This document shows positions 27,401-34,602 of a DNA stretch of 60,580 nucleotides, piece by piece (within the stretch, counting starts at the first letter, position 1; each line of letters opens with the position of its first letter). This DNA is from Micromonospora alfalfae (lineage in GTDB: Bacteria > Actinomycetota > Actinomycetes > Mycobacteriales > Micromonosporaceae). Under the pieces are notes generated by a model that saw nothing but the letters and a program-made list of their open reading frames with translations, was not told where the DNA came from and ran no database searches. The stretch lies in assembly GCF_022230925.1 (NCBI RefSeq), contig NZ_JAKKFH010000031.1, positions 1-60,580 of the forward strand, in the 5' to 3' direction. Position numbers and translations under genes: made by a program.

Positions 27401-27603
27401 GCTACGACCTGTCCCGCTACGAGTCGGACACCGCCGCCGCGCCGGCGATCTCCGATGCTCAGCAGGGTGAGTCGGCTCGGCTGGCCGCGGCGGACGACCC
27501 GGACGCGCTCGCTGACGGTGAGGGCGACGAGGAAACCACCGAGGGCGGTGGCGGCCGTCGCCGGTCGCGTCGCGGTGGCACCCGTCGGCGGACCCGCCCC
27601 TGA
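24481..27603 (+). CDS. rne: RNase E/G family endoribonuclease
   Basis: Central endonuclease of RNA decay and rRNA processing. It has 1040 residues from the ATG at 24481 (GGAG just upstream). The first 480 residues are disordered: acidic, Ala/Pro/Glu-rich, with Arg blocks (ARRRRRRGRRGRGRG and TRRRRRRRRRG) that probably bind RNA or membrane. An S1 domain starts near 525 (AGNVYLGKVQNVLPSMEAAF). The DNase I-like catalytic part has its aspartates in VVDVNTGKYTG (about 786) and VVIDFIDM (about 830). The zinc-link CECCKGRG is near 888. A 130-residue basic/acidic tail follows. An N-terminal extension with a central catalytic core is the actinobacterial layout. Confidence 0.96.
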   Translation: MLENEPEGGERTGSQPAGATADQSTTADGAAVETSTTAVGSASVEPAGAESAPAEAAEPAAPARRTRATRRRAAPLNQPEQTDAPIEAPTGGAGNVESPQAEVFAPVSGDLDVAPKTPRRRRKATPVETTAEEPLVAASAEAASAEVVPPVKVTRTRRKKATPAAVEEPPATEQPTAVDEPPAVEEPVVEEPDVAEAPAESDLREAEAELNDSPALPSTSAAELAWSSGAQERSGEVPPGVAVSGVTDEPNEPAEIEPEQPRTRRRRAALSAPTVLFMAPQPDAVPVTRPVEPAAATEEPAVEEAAEPSRRRRRGRREVEPVEPIEAIEAEEEPTEEADEAAEADEDDEDSAAARRRRRRGRRGRGRGKGGADDAEDEESEEAAQADEEETAEAEAEGDEDEESEGGDGLTRRRRRRRRRGAGDTEGAADDGVPTVVKIREPRRTVDEVQGVSGSTRLEAKRQRRRDGREQRRTRPPILSESEFLARREAVDRVMAVRQRGDRTQIAVLEDGVLVEHYVTRNSSGTMAGNVYLGKVQNVLPSMEAAFVDVGRGRNAVLYAGEVNWDTSGLEGRARSIEQALRSGDSVLVQVTKDPIGHKGARLTSHIALSGRHLVYVPNGNASGISRKLPDNERKRLRDVLKKLVPDGAGVIVRTAAEGATEDELARDVKRLQAQWEDIQAKAAEGGAPVLLYGEPDLVIRVVRDLFNEDFRELVIEGEQSYDMVESYLSHVSPDLVDRMRRHVGTSDVFAEYRIDEQIIKGLDRKVFLPSGGSLVIDRTEAMTVVDVNTGKYTGSGGNLEETVTRNNLEAAEEIVRQLRLRDIGGIVVIDFIDMVLESNRELVLRRLTECLGRDRTKHQVTEITSLGLVQMTRKRIGAGLLEAFSETCECCKGRGVIIHTEPVPEKPRPAGAGEKVKAVASAVAPAPAAEQGATSSRRRARKNAPAAAERTAVEVVDTDTTAEPDADYQDTMGYDLSRYESDTAAAPAISDAQQGESARLAAADDPDALADGEGDEETTEGGGGRRRSRRGGTRRRTRP

Positions 27604-27627
27604 GCGCCTGACCGGCCACGTGTTTGA

Positions 27628-27668
27628 CGAGGTCCCTCTCCCGGCAAAGTGACGGGGGAGGGACCTCG
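27628..27668 (+). terminator. Intrinsic terminator after rne
   Basis: A stem of about 15 bp (27628-27642 with 27654-27668, minor mismatch) closes an 11-nt loop. A weak T-run follows (CCGTTGT). Confidence 0.75.
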
Positions 27669-27719
27669 CCGTTGTGGCCACCCGGTCCTCGATCGGCTGT
27701 CCCAGGTCAGGAGAAGAAG

Positions 27720-28202
27720 ATGCGCCGTCTGCTCGCGGTCACCGCGCTGCTCGCCATGCTCTCCGTCGCGGCCGGCTGCTCCACCGGTGGGACCGCCGAG
27801 GGCGCTGGCTCGGCGGCAGCCGGCACCCCTGCCGGCCCGACCGCAACGCCGGCCAGCGGTCATGTGGCGGGCGGCGACGCCACCCAGGTCTGCGCCGCCG
27901 CGCAGGAGGCCAGCACCACAGCCGTTCGGACGTACGTGGCTGAGCTGGGTCAGATGCTCGCGGCGGTGGGCGCCGGGGACAGCCGCACGGCCGAGGCCGC
28001 CCGGGGACGGGCCGAGGCGGCGCTGGCGGGCTGGCGGACCGTACTGCGGGAGCAGTCGGAGCGGACCGACGATCCGCAGCTCAAGACGCTGCTCACCGAC
28101 CTCGGCACCGAGATTTCCGCGCTCGGTGCCGACGTCGAGTCGATCGACGAGACCGAACTCGACCGGCTCCAGCAGCGCCTCGACCAGCTCTGCGCGCGCT
28201 GA
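27720..28202 (+). CDS. Small secreted lipoprotein
   Basis: A 160-residue protein with a Sec/SPII signal: MRRLLAVTALLAML followed by the lipobox-like VAAGC, Cys at residue 20. After an Ala/Gly/Thr-rich linker comes a helical domain (about 55-158) with Cys58 near its start and a Cys three residues from the end that may pair. No catalytic motif is visible. AGGAGA lies 8 nt before the ATG. It sits between rne and rplU but has terminators or a promoter on either side, so it is probably independent. Function unknown. Confidence 0.85.
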   Translation: MRRLLAVTALLAMLSVAAGCSTGGTAEGAGSAAAGTPAGPTATPASGHVAGGDATQVCAAAQEASTTAVRTYVAELGQMLAAVGAGDSRTAEAARGRAEAALAGWRTVLREQSERTDDPQLKTLLTDLGTEISALGADVESIDETELDRLQQRLDQLCAR

Positions 28203-28217
28203 CCAGGGCGGGCCGGT

Positions 28218-28247
28218 TTGGGGTCCGGGCCAGCGATGGCGTACTCT
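28218..28247 (+). promoter_or_regulatory. Vegetative promoter of rplU-rpmA
   Basis: TTGGGG (28218-28223) and TACTCT (28242-28247) are spaced by 18 nt, a plausible sigma70/HrdB-type promoter. It leaves an rplU leader of about 115 nt, long enough for regulation by a ribosomal protein, though I recognise no specific fold. Confidence 0.6.
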
Positions 28248-28368
28248 TGCCTGCGGCCCACCTTTGGTGTGCCGAGTTCCCGTGTGCCCGCGCCGCCGTG
28301 CACTGCTACCCGGCGAGCCGCTGCGGGAACGACCGCCAGCAGCCTCAACGACAGGGAGTCCGCCTCCG

Positions 28369-28683
28369 ATGTACGCGATCGTCAAGACCGGCGGCAAGCA
28401 GTACAAGGTCGCCGAGGGCGACGTGATCGAGGTCGAGAAGCTCACCGGTGCCCCCGGTGACGCGGTGAAGCTCACCGCGGTGCTCCTCGTCGACGGTGAC
28501 GACCTGGTGACCGACGCGGCGAAGCTTGCCGAGGTCGCGGTGTCCGGCGAAATCGCCGCGCACACCAAGGGCCCGAAGATCCGGATCCACAAGTTCAAGA
28601 ACAAGACTGGCTACCACAAGCGCCAGGGTCACCGCCAGCCGTTGACCCAGGTCAAGGTGACCGGCATCTCCAGCGGGAAGTAG
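28369..28683 (+). CDS. rplU: 50S ribosomal protein L21
   Basis: 104 residues, the usual size. The N-terminus MYAIVKTGGKQYKV and the C-terminal KNKTGYHKRQGHRQPLTQVK are diagnostic; L21 binds 23S rRNA next to L20. The ATG at 28369 is fixed by family alignment. rpmA follows after 11 nt. Confidence 0.99.
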   Translation: MYAIVKTGGKQYKVAEGDVIEVEKLTGAPGDAVKLTAVLLVDGDDLVTDAAKLAEVAVSGEIAAHTKGPKIRIHKFKNKTGYHKRQGHRQPLTQVKVTGISSGK

Positions 28684-28694
28684 GTCGTCCTCCA

Positions 28695-28949
28695 ATGGCT
28701 CACAAAAAGGGTGCGTCCAGCTCGCGTAACGGTCGTGACTCCGCGGCCCAGCGACTCGGCGTGAAGCGCTTCGGTGGTCAGGTCGTCAGCGCCGGTGAGA
28801 TCATCATCCGGCAGCGTGGCACCAAGTTCCACCCCGGTGACCTGGTCGGCCGTGGCGGCGACGACACGCTGTTCGCGCTGTCCGCCGGTGCGGTCCTGTT
28901 CGGCACCAAGCGCGGTCGCAAGACCGTCAGCATCGTTCCGCAGCAGTAG
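28695..28949 (+). CDS. rpmA: 50S ribosomal protein L27
   Basis: 84 residues. The protein begins MAHKKGASSSRNGRDS, the form without the cleaved N-terminal extension seen in Firmicutes; the N-terminus reaches the peptidyl-transferase centre. Co-transcribed with rplU. Confidence 0.99.
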   Translation: MAHKKGASSSRNGRDSAAQRLGVKRFGGQVVSAGEIIIRQRGTKFHPGDLVGRGGDDTLFALSAGAVLFGTKRGRKTVSIVPQQ

Positions 28950-28955
28950 TTCTCG

Positions 28956-29003
28956 GGCTAAGCGGGCCGCGGACCTCCGGGTCCCGGCCCGCTTAGCCTT
29001 TTT
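28956..29003 (+). terminator. Strong intrinsic terminator between rpmA and obgE
   Basis: GGCTAAGCGGGCC (28956-28968) pairs perfectly with 28986-28998 and is followed by TTTTT (28999-29003), the best T-tract in the window. It should cut most rplU-rpmA transcripts before obgE, so obgE expression relies on read-through or its own promoter. Confidence 0.95.
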
Positions 29004-29044
29004 CGCGAAGTGCGAGGTTGGACCTCGCTGGAAGGATTGACGCC

Positions 29045-30511
29045 GTGGCAACGTTCGTTGACCGGGTCGTTCTGCATCTGCAGGCCGGCGATGGCGGGCA
29101 CGGTTGTGCCTCGATCCACCGCGAGAAGTTCAAGCCCTTCGGTGGACCGGACGGCGGCAACGGTGGGCACGGGGGCAGCGTGTCCCTGGTGGTCGACCCG
29201 CAGGTGACCACGCTGCTCGACTTCCACTTCCACCCGCACGTCAAGGCCGACAACGGCAAGGGCGGCGCCGGCTCGAACCGGGACGGGGCCAACGGCCACA
29301 ACCTGGTGCTCAAGGTGCCCAACGGCACAGTGGTGCAGACCTCCGATGGCACAGTGCTGGCCGACATGGTCGGCGCCGGCACCACCTTCGAGGTCGCCCG
29401 CGGTGGGCGCGGCGGGCGGGGCAACGCCTCGCTGGCCAACGCCAAGCGCAAGGCGCCCGGCTTCGCCGAGCTGGGGGAGCCCGGCGACCAACTGGACATC
29501 GTGCTGGAGCTGAAGAGCGTCGCCGATGTGGGCCTGGTGGGCTTCCCGTCCGCCGGCAAGTCGTCGCTGATCTCGGTGATCTCCGCCGCGAAGCCGAAGA
29601 TCGCCGACTACCCGTTCACCACCCTGGTGCCCAACCTCGGCGTGGTCCGGATGGACAACCACACCTTCACCGTGGCGGACGTGCCGGGCCTGATCCCCGG
29701 CGCGGCCACCGGCAAGGGCCTGGGCCTGGAGTTCCTGCGGCACATCGAGCGCTGCGCGGTGCTGGTGCACGTCATCGACTCGGCGACCCTGGAGCCCGGC
29801 CGTGACCCGGTGGCCGACATCGACGCCATCGAGGCCGAGCTGAGCCAGTACGGCGGTCTGGCCGACCGCCCACGGCTGGTCGCCGTCAACAAGGTAGACG
29901 TGCCGGACGGCCGGGACCTCGCCGAGATCGTGCGCCCCGACCTGGAGGAGCGCGGTTACCAGGTGTTCGAGGTCTCTGCGGCCACCCGGGAAGGGCTCAA
30001 GGAGCTGACCTACGCGATGGCCGAGCTTGTCGACGCGGAGCGTAAGGCCGCCCCGCCCGCCGAGCCGACCCGGATCGTCATCCGCCCGATCGCCGTGGAC
30101 GACGACGGTTTCACCATCACTGCCGAGGCGGACGGCTCGTTCACGGTGCGCGGTGTGCGGCCGGAGCGCTGGGTCAAGCAGACCAACTTCGACAACGACG
30201 AGGCGGTCGGCTACCTGGCTGACCGGCTGGCCCGGCTCGGGGTGGAGGACAAGCTGGCCAAGGCCGGCGCGCAGCCCGGTGACCTGGTCCGGATCGGCGT
30301 GCGCGAGTTCGACTGGCAGCCGACCCTCTTCGCCGGTGTGGACTTCGTACCCGGCAACCGGGGCACCGATGTCCGCCTGGAGGAGAAGTCGAACCGGGCC
30401 TCCGCCGCGGATCGGCTCGCCGCCCGGAAGGCTCGCCGGGTGCGTTCGGCCGACGATCTGGGCGCGGACGCGTCCGACGACGACATCGACGACGAGGACG
30501 ACGCCGAGTAG
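29045..30511 (+). CDS. obgE: Obg/CgtA GTPase
   Basis: Ribosome-assembly and stress-linked GTPase, 488 residues. The Gly-rich Obg fold fills the first 155 residues (GPDGGNGGHGGS, GGRGGRGNASLA). The G domain follows with G1 GFPSAGKSS (about 166-174), G3 DVPGL and G4 NKVD. The C-terminal OCT domain starts near 345 and ends in an acidic tail (SDDDIDDEDDAE). The GTG at 29045 gives the conserved start (A)TFVDRV and follows GGAAGGA. Confidence 0.98.
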   Translation: MATFVDRVVLHLQAGDGGHGCASIHREKFKPFGGPDGGNGGHGGSVSLVVDPQVTTLLDFHFHPHVKADNGKGGAGSNRDGANGHNLVLKVPNGTVVQTSDGTVLADMVGAGTTFEVARGGRGGRGNASLANAKRKAPGFAELGEPGDQLDIVLELKSVADVGLVGFPSAGKSSLISVISAAKPKIADYPFTTLVPNLGVVRMDNHTFTVADVPGLIPGAATGKGLGLEFLRHIERCAVLVHVIDSATLEPGRDPVADIDAIEAELSQYGGLADRPRLVAVNKVDVPDGRDLAEIVRPDLEERGYQVFEVSAATREGLKELTYAMAELVDAERKAAPPAEPTRIVIRPIAVDDDGFTITAEADGSFTVRGVRPERWVKQTNFDNDEAVGYLADRLARLGVEDKLAKAGAQPGDLVRIGVREFDWQPTLFAGVDFVPGNRGTDVRLEEKSNRASAADRLAARKARRVRSADDLGADASDDDIDDEDDAE

Positions 30512-30569
30512 TTCGTTGCGCTCCGTGGTGGGGTTGATTTCCGGAAACCTCCCCGAAATCCACGCGTCC

Positions 30570-30575
30570 TAGCGT
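30570..30575 (+). promoter_or_regulatory. -10 box (TAGCGT) of a predicted leaderless GNAT transcript
   Basis: TAGCGT lies 6 nt before the ATG at 30582, with no Shine-Dalgarno; the spacing favours that ATG over the GTG at 30579. Confidence 0.45.
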
Positions 30576-30581
30576 GGGGTG

Positions 30582-31031
30582 ATGCTGATCGAGTCCCGGC
30601 CCGGCACCGACCCGGAGATCGCCGCCATGATCATCGCGCAGCAGCGTGAGCTGCGCGAGGCCGATGGTGGGTTGGACGGGCAGGTCTTCGTCCCCCATGA
30701 CGACGTCCGCTACCTGGCGGTGGTGGTGAACGGTCGGGCGGTCGCCTGCGGTGGGCTCCAGGCGCTCGATGTCGAGACCGGCGAGGTCAAGCGGATGTAC
30801 GTCCGGCCCGCGTACCGGGGGCGGGGGATCGCTCGTCAGTTGCTCGCCGCGCTGGAGGAGTGCGCGTTCCGGCAGGGGCACTCGGTGGTGTGCCTGGAGA
30901 CGGGCACCTACCTGCCGGCCGCGATCGCGCTGTACACCTCGTGCGGCTACCAGCAGGTCCCGGTCTACGGCGAGTACGTGGGCAACCCGTACAGCGTCTG
31001 TTTCGCCAAGCGGTTGCCGGTCGCGGCCTGA
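30582..31031 (+). CDS. GNAT family N-acetyltransferase
   Basis: A 149-residue acetyltransferase of the GCN5 superfamily. Motif A is VKRMYVRPAYRGRGIARQLL, where RGRGIA binds acetyl-CoA pyrophosphate. The C-terminal part (LYTSCGYQQVPVYGEY) is as in small-molecule acetyltransferases. The substrate cannot be inferred. It follows obgE by 70 nt but appears to have its own promoter. Confidence 0.9.
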   Translation: MLIESRPGTDPEIAAMIIAQQRELREADGGLDGQVFVPHDDVRYLAVVVNGRAVACGGLQALDVETGEVKRMYVRPAYRGRGIARQLLAALEECAFRQGHSVVCLETGTYLPAAIALYTSCGYQQVPVYGEYVGNPYSVCFAKRLPVAA

Positions 31032-31056
31032 CGGTCGGCGGCGTCGCGCCCCCGTC

Positions 31057-31716
31057 TCAGGCGCCGGTGCTGGCGTGCTCGACGGTCACCGGCTTCGACT
31101 CCGGCGAGGCGTGCTGGCGCAGCACGATGCTCAGCAGGATCAGCGCGCCGACCGCGAGGAACTCGCTCTGCCAGTTCTGCATGGACTGGAACCAGAAGTC
31201 GCTGGTGCCGAGGAAGTCCCACACCCCGATCGGCGGCGCCCCGCTCTGGAGCGCCTGCTCCTGGTTGTACGCGGCGGTGCCGCCGAGCAGGTGACCGACG
31301 AACGAGCCGGCGAAGATCAGCAGCAGCGCGAGGGAGAGGCTGTTGCGGTAGATCACCAGCGGCAGGCCGCCGACGCGTACCGGCCAGGGTGACTGCGGGG
31401 TCGCCCGGCGCTCGTCGTCCTCCGGTCGGTCGGTCTGGTCCATCGGCTTCGACTCGGCCGAGCCCCGCTGCACCAGGTACGCCGTGAGCAGCACGTACCC
31501 GCCCATCTGGAGGAACTCGGACTCCCAGTTCTCGAAGACCGACTCCGCGAAGTGCCCACTGGTCAGGTACGCCGGCCAGCTCAGCGGCGCGGCCCCGAAC
31601 TCGGTCAGCTCCTCATTGTGGGTCTGCCAGCCGAAGACGCTCTGCAACACCAGAAAGACCAGGAACGCCCCCAGCATGGCGACGGCCAGGGCGTTGTCAC
31701 GCAGCCAACGAGGCAT
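31057..31716 (-). CDS. DUF6766 membrane protein with internal duplication
   Basis: A 219-residue protein with four predicted transmembrane helices arranged as two homologous halves. Each half has a helix, a short extracytoplasmic segment with ENWESEFLQMG or QNWQSEFLAVG, a second helix, and a cytoplasmic end reading Q/RxxxESKPM or PESKPV. The halves are joined by a polar linker (about 93-112). ATG at 31716 follows a perfect AAGGAGGTG. A SigB-like promoter lies just upstream. Function unknown; the family occurs in stress-related gene neighbourhoods. Confidence 0.9.
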   Translation of the reverse strand: MPRWLRDNALAVAMLGAFLVFLVLQSVFGWQTHNEELTEFGAAPLSWPAYLTSGHFAESVFENWESEFLQMGGYVLLTAYLVQRGSAESKPMDQTDRPEDDERRATPQSPWPVRVGGLPLVIYRNSLSLALLLIFAGSFVGHLLGGTAAYNQEQALQSGAPPIGVWDFLGTSDFWFQSMQNWQSEFLAVGALILLSIVLRQHASPESKPVTVEHASTGA

Positions 31717-31740
31717 GGTCGCACCTCCTTCGCCGGTCAG

Positions 31741-31767
31741 TTACCCCTGCGGGTGTGACCGCGAAAC
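31741..31767 (-). promoter_or_regulatory. SigB/SigF-like promoter of the DUF6766 gene
   Basis: On the minus strand GTTT (31767-31764) and GGGTAA (31746-31741) are separated by 17 nt, fitting the GTTT-N15-17-GGGTA stress-sigma consensus. It is 25 nt before the start codon, in the gap behind the DUF4383 gene. Confidence 0.5.
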
Positions 31768-31781
31768 CACAAAAGTCCAGT

Positions 31782-32273
31782 TCAGTGCCGGTCGGCGGGA
31801 CTGTCCAGGCGTCCGCCGGTGCCGGCCTGGTTCGACAGCAGCAGCCCGAGCGCGAGCATCCCGAAGCCGAGCGCGAGGTGCAGCCAGTTGTCGGCGTCGT
31901 TGACCGGCAGGATGTTCGCCCCGCCCTCCGGGTTGACCGCCTCGATCCCCAGGCCGTACAGCCACAGAGCGAGGTAGACCGCGCCACCGGCGGCCAGGAA
32001 GACGCGGGCGCCGGCGACGCTGCGGGCCAGCACCAGGCCGGCCAGCCCGAAGAGCAGGTGCACCGCGTTGTGCAGGATCGACACCTGGAACAGCCCGAGC
32101 AGGCGGGCGTCCGAGTGGTGCCCGGCGAACCGCAGCTCGCCGTAGTCGGTGGTGATGCCGGGGATGAAGCCGAGGACGCCGATCAGCAGGAAGACGCCGG
32201 CCACTACCAGCGCGGCCAGCTGGACCCGGGGTCGGGGACCGGCCGCTCGGCCGCCTCGTGCGCCTTGTGCCAT
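31782..32273 (-). CDS. DUF4383 membrane protein
   Basis: A 163-residue protein with four hydrophobic helices (about 18-38, 62-85, 92-112 and 130-150). The signature is SILHNAVHLLFGLAGLVLAR followed by DNWLHLALG. The family is common next to other stress-induced membrane proteins in actinobacteria; role unknown. The ATG at 32273 follows GGAGGGGG. It lies 65 nt upstream of the DUF6766 gene on the same strand and is divergent from the LEA-like gene. Confidence 0.9.
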   Translation of the reverse strand: MAQGARGGRAAGPRPRVQLAALVVAGVFLLIGVLGFIPGITTDYGELRFAGHHSDARLLGLFQVSILHNAVHLLFGLAGLVLARSVAGARVFLAAGGAVYLALWLYGLGIEAVNPEGGANILPVNDADNWLHLALGFGMLALGLLLSNQAGTGGRLDSPADRH

Positions 32274-32399
32274 CGCTGCCCCCTCCGTGGATCTGCCGGC
32301 CTCGCGAACCTCACTGTCCGCAGCGGCGACGTGACGCAGCCCGACGATCCTCCATTTTGAAGACCAACCGGTGGGCCGCGCAGATAAATGCACGAAGAG

Positions 32400-32424
32400 G
32401 TATGGAAGCCGAAACGCAGGGTAG
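32400..32424 (+). promoter_or_regulatory. SigB/SigF-like promoter of the LEA-like/holin/DUF3618 operon
   Basis: GTAT (32400-32403), 15 nt, GGGTAG (32419-32424): GNNT-N15-GGGTA. The -35 has one deviation from GTTT. The leader would be about 70 nt. Confidence 0.45.
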
Positions 32425-32502
32425 GTGAATGGTCAGCGGCGGCGGCAACGCGCCGCATCCCCCCAGCACAACCGCTACGACTTTCTGAGCGGAAGGGAAA
32501 TC

Positions 32503-33348
32503 ATGACTTACGATCTTTCACCTACGTCTTCCACGTACGGGCAGCAGTCGACCAACGGCGGTGGCGTCCGCGACCAGGCGCGCCAGGTCGGGTCGGAGGC
32601 CGCGCAGGCCGGTGGCGCGGTCGCCCAGACCGCCAAGGAGCAGGGCACCGAGGTCGGCCGTGAGACGGCCCGGCAGGCCCGCAACCTGTACGGCGAGGCC
32701 CGCAGCCAGCTCGCCAGCCAGACCGGTGAGCAGCAGCGCCGAGCCGCCGGTGGGCTGCGTTCGCTGGCCGACGAGATGCGCTCGATGGCCGAGCAGGGTG
32801 GCCAGGCCGGCCCGGTGACCGAGCTGGCCCGCCAGGCAGCCGACCGGGTGCAGGGTGTCGCCGGCTGGCTTGAGCAGCGTGAGCCCGGCGACCTGATCAC
32901 CGAGGCACGCGACTATGCGCGGCGTAACCCGGGCACCTTCCTGGTCGGCGCTGCGGTGCTCGGTGTGCTGGCCGGCCGGCTGACCCGTGGCATCTCGGCC
33001 GCGGGCGACGACTCCGGCAACGGTTCCTCAACCTTCCGGGGCGCCGGGGCGTACGACCCGGAGCAGACCGCCGTGATCCCGACGCCGCCGCCGGCGCCCC
33101 GCGCGGTGCCGGACGCCGTTCCGCCGGGCGGCTACCTCGACCCGACCCCCGGTACGCACACCCCGCCGACGTCCGGTGGCTACGCCGACCAGACGCCCGG
33201 TGGCTACGCCGACCCGGCGCCCGGCGGCTCTGTCGAGCCCGGCCGGGGCGACTACCCGGAGCACTCCGGCACCGGCCAGCCGCTGCCACCGGTGACCCAG
33301 ACCGACCCGCTGCCGGGCGTGCCGTCCAGCGGCAGCCCTCGCCCGTGA
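32503..33348 (+). CDS. LEA-like amphipathic protein with one membrane segment
   Basis: A 281-residue protein. Residues 20-110 are an Ala/Gln/Glu/Arg-rich helical stretch with a late-embryogenesis-abundant-like amphipathic pattern (QARQVGSEAAQAGGAVAQTA). A membrane-associated segment lies at about 145-165 (FLVGAAVLGVLAGRL). The rest is a Pro/Gly/Tyr-rich tail with GGYADQTPGGYADPAPGG repeats. GGAAGGGA precedes the ATG. First of three genes with the holin-like and DUF3618 proteins, which also join amphipathic helices to a membrane segment. It probably protects or scaffolds the envelope under stress; that is inference. Confidence 0.8.
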   Translation: MTYDLSPTSSTYGQQSTNGGGVRDQARQVGSEAAQAGGAVAQTAKEQGTEVGRETARQARNLYGEARSQLASQTGEQQRRAAGGLRSLADEMRSMAEQGGQAGPVTELARQAADRVQGVAGWLEQREPGDLITEARDYARRNPGTFLVGAAVLGVLAGRLTRGISAAGDDSGNGSSTFRGAGAYDPEQTAVIPTPPPAPRAVPDAVPPGGYLDPTPGTHTPPTSGGYADQTPGGYADPAPGGSVEPGRGDYPEHSGTGQPLPPVTQTDPLPGVPSSGSPRP

Positions 33349-33379
33349 GCCGCCGAGTCATCCGAAGGGAGGCGACGGC

Positions 33380-33847
33380 ATGAGCATGCCGACGCAGGGG
33401 TCCGGACTGGACTCCGGTTACCACCCCGACGCGGGTGCCCCGCACACCGCGTCGGAGGTGAAGAGCAGCTCGCTGGGTGACCTGATGCGTCAGGTCACCA
33501 CCGACCTGTCGACGCTGATGCGTCAGGAGGTCGAGCTGGCCAAGGCCGAGATCCGGCAGGAGGGCAAGAAGGCCGGCAAGGCCGCGGGCCTCTTCGGCGG
33601 TGCCGGCTTCGGCGGCTACATGGTGGCCCTCTTCGTGTCCATCGCCATCTGGCAGTTCCTGGACAACGTCATGGACTCCGGCCTGGCCGCGCTGATCGTG
33701 GCCGTGATCTGGGCCGTGGTCGCCGCGGTCCTCTACTCGATGGCCAAGAAGAACGCCCAGCACGTACGCGGGCTCAGGCAGACCAACGACAGCGTGCAGC
33801 GGATCCCCGACGCGCTCAAGCCGCACCCGGAGGGAGTCACCCGATGA
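33380..33847 (+). CDS. Phage-holin-family (PF07332-type) membrane protein
   Basis: A 155-residue protein. A cytoplasmic amphipathic helix (LGDLMRQVTTDLSTLMRQEVELAKAEIRQEG) precedes two transmembrane helices (about 72-92 and 98-120) and a basic tail. The name is historical: these are chromosomal actinobacterial proteins found beside DUF3618 genes, not phage lysis proteins. The stop overlaps the next start by 4 nt (ATGA). Confidence 0.9.
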   Translation: MSMPTQGSGLDSGYHPDAGAPHTASEVKSSSLGDLMRQVTTDLSTLMRQEVELAKAEIRQEGKKAGKAAGLFGGAGFGGYMVALFVSIAIWQFLDNVMDSGLAALIVAVIWAVVAAVLYSMAKKNAQHVRGLRQTNDSVQRIPDALKPHPEGVTR

Positions 33848-34461
33848 GCACCGATCCCGATCAGATCCGCCGGGAGATCGAAGCCACCCGTAACAGCCTC
33901 AGCTCCGATGTGGATGCGCTGGCGTACAAGGTCAGCCCGAGTCGCATCGTCGACGACCGTAAGCAGCGGGCCCGTTCCGCTCTGCAGAATGTGAGGGACA
34001 AGGTCATGGGAACCGCGTCTGACCTCGGCCACGGCACCGGCCAGGCCGCCCACTCGGTGGGTGACCGCGCCTCGTCGGCGGCCTCCAGCGTCAGCGACGC
34101 CGCGCACTCGGCGGCGAGCACCGTCAGCGACGCCGCGCACAGCGCGCCGCGGGTGATCCGGCAGAAGTCCCAGGGCAACCCTCTCGCCGCCGGCCTGATC
34201 GCCTTCGGGGTCGGCTGGCTGGCCTCGTCGCTGATCCCGGCCTCCCGCCGCGAGCAGCAGGCCGCAACCCAGGTGAAGGCCAAGGTCAGCGAGCACAGCG
34301 GGGCCGTGAAGGAGAAGCTGGGCGAGGTGGCCAGCGAGCTGCGCGAGCCGGCCCAGCAGGCCGCCGAGTCGGTGAAGTCCACCGCTCAGGACGCGGTGCA
34401 CGCGGTCAAGGACGACACGAAGTCCGCCGCCCACCACGTCAAGGACCACGCAACCCCCTGA
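33844..34461 (+). CDS. DUF3618 protein with LEA-like repeats
   Basis: 205 residues. The N-terminal DUF3618 motif is PDQIRREIEATRNSLSSDVDAL. A Ser/Ala repeat region follows (SVSDAAHSAASTVSDAAHSA), then one transmembrane segment at about 117-137 (LAAGLIAFGVGWLASSLI), then a long amphipathic C-terminal helix. Translationally coupled to the holin-like gene by a 4-nt overlap. Function unknown; the module is widespread in actinobacteria. Confidence 0.9.
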   Translation: MSTDPDQIRREIEATRNSLSSDVDALAYKVSPSRIVDDRKQRARSALQNVRDKVMGTASDLGHGTGQAAHSVGDRASSAASSVSDAAHSAASTVSDAAHSAPRVIRQKSQGNPLAAGLIAFGVGWLASSLIPASRREQQAATQVKAKVSEHSGAVKEKLGEVASELREPAQQAAESVKSTAQDAVHAVKDDTKSAAHHVKDHATP

Positions 34462-34477
34462 CCCACCCCAACAGCAC

Positions 34478-34515
34478 GACAGCTCGCGGTCACCCTCCGG
34501 TGCCCGCGAGCTGTC
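34478..34515 (+). terminator. Intrinsic terminator after the DUF3618 gene
   Basis: GACAGCTCGCGG (34478-34489) pairs perfectly with 34504-34515 across a 14-nt loop, between convergent transcription units. Confidence 0.8.
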
Positions 34516-34531
34516 GCGTTGAGGTCAGCGC

Positions 34532-34602
34532 CGATCTTGCGGTTTCGGCCGGAGTTTCGTGGGTCTACCGACGGTTTTGTCCCAACCGGAAGTGCAAGAT
34601 CG
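34532..34602. repeat. Imperfect inverted repeat, palindromic element
   Basis: CGATCTTGC (34532-34540) and GCAAGATCG (34594-34602) are perfect outer arms; inner bases pair only partly. GCAAGATCGCG at 34594-34604 is shared with the element at 149-228. The right part overlaps the last codons of the GT2 gene. Confidence 0.55.

Noticed and set aside
33380..33847. Prophage lysis gene (holin)
   Set aside because: The family name only reflects weak similarity; no other phage genes are near, and the DUF3618 pairing is a known chromosomal arrangement.
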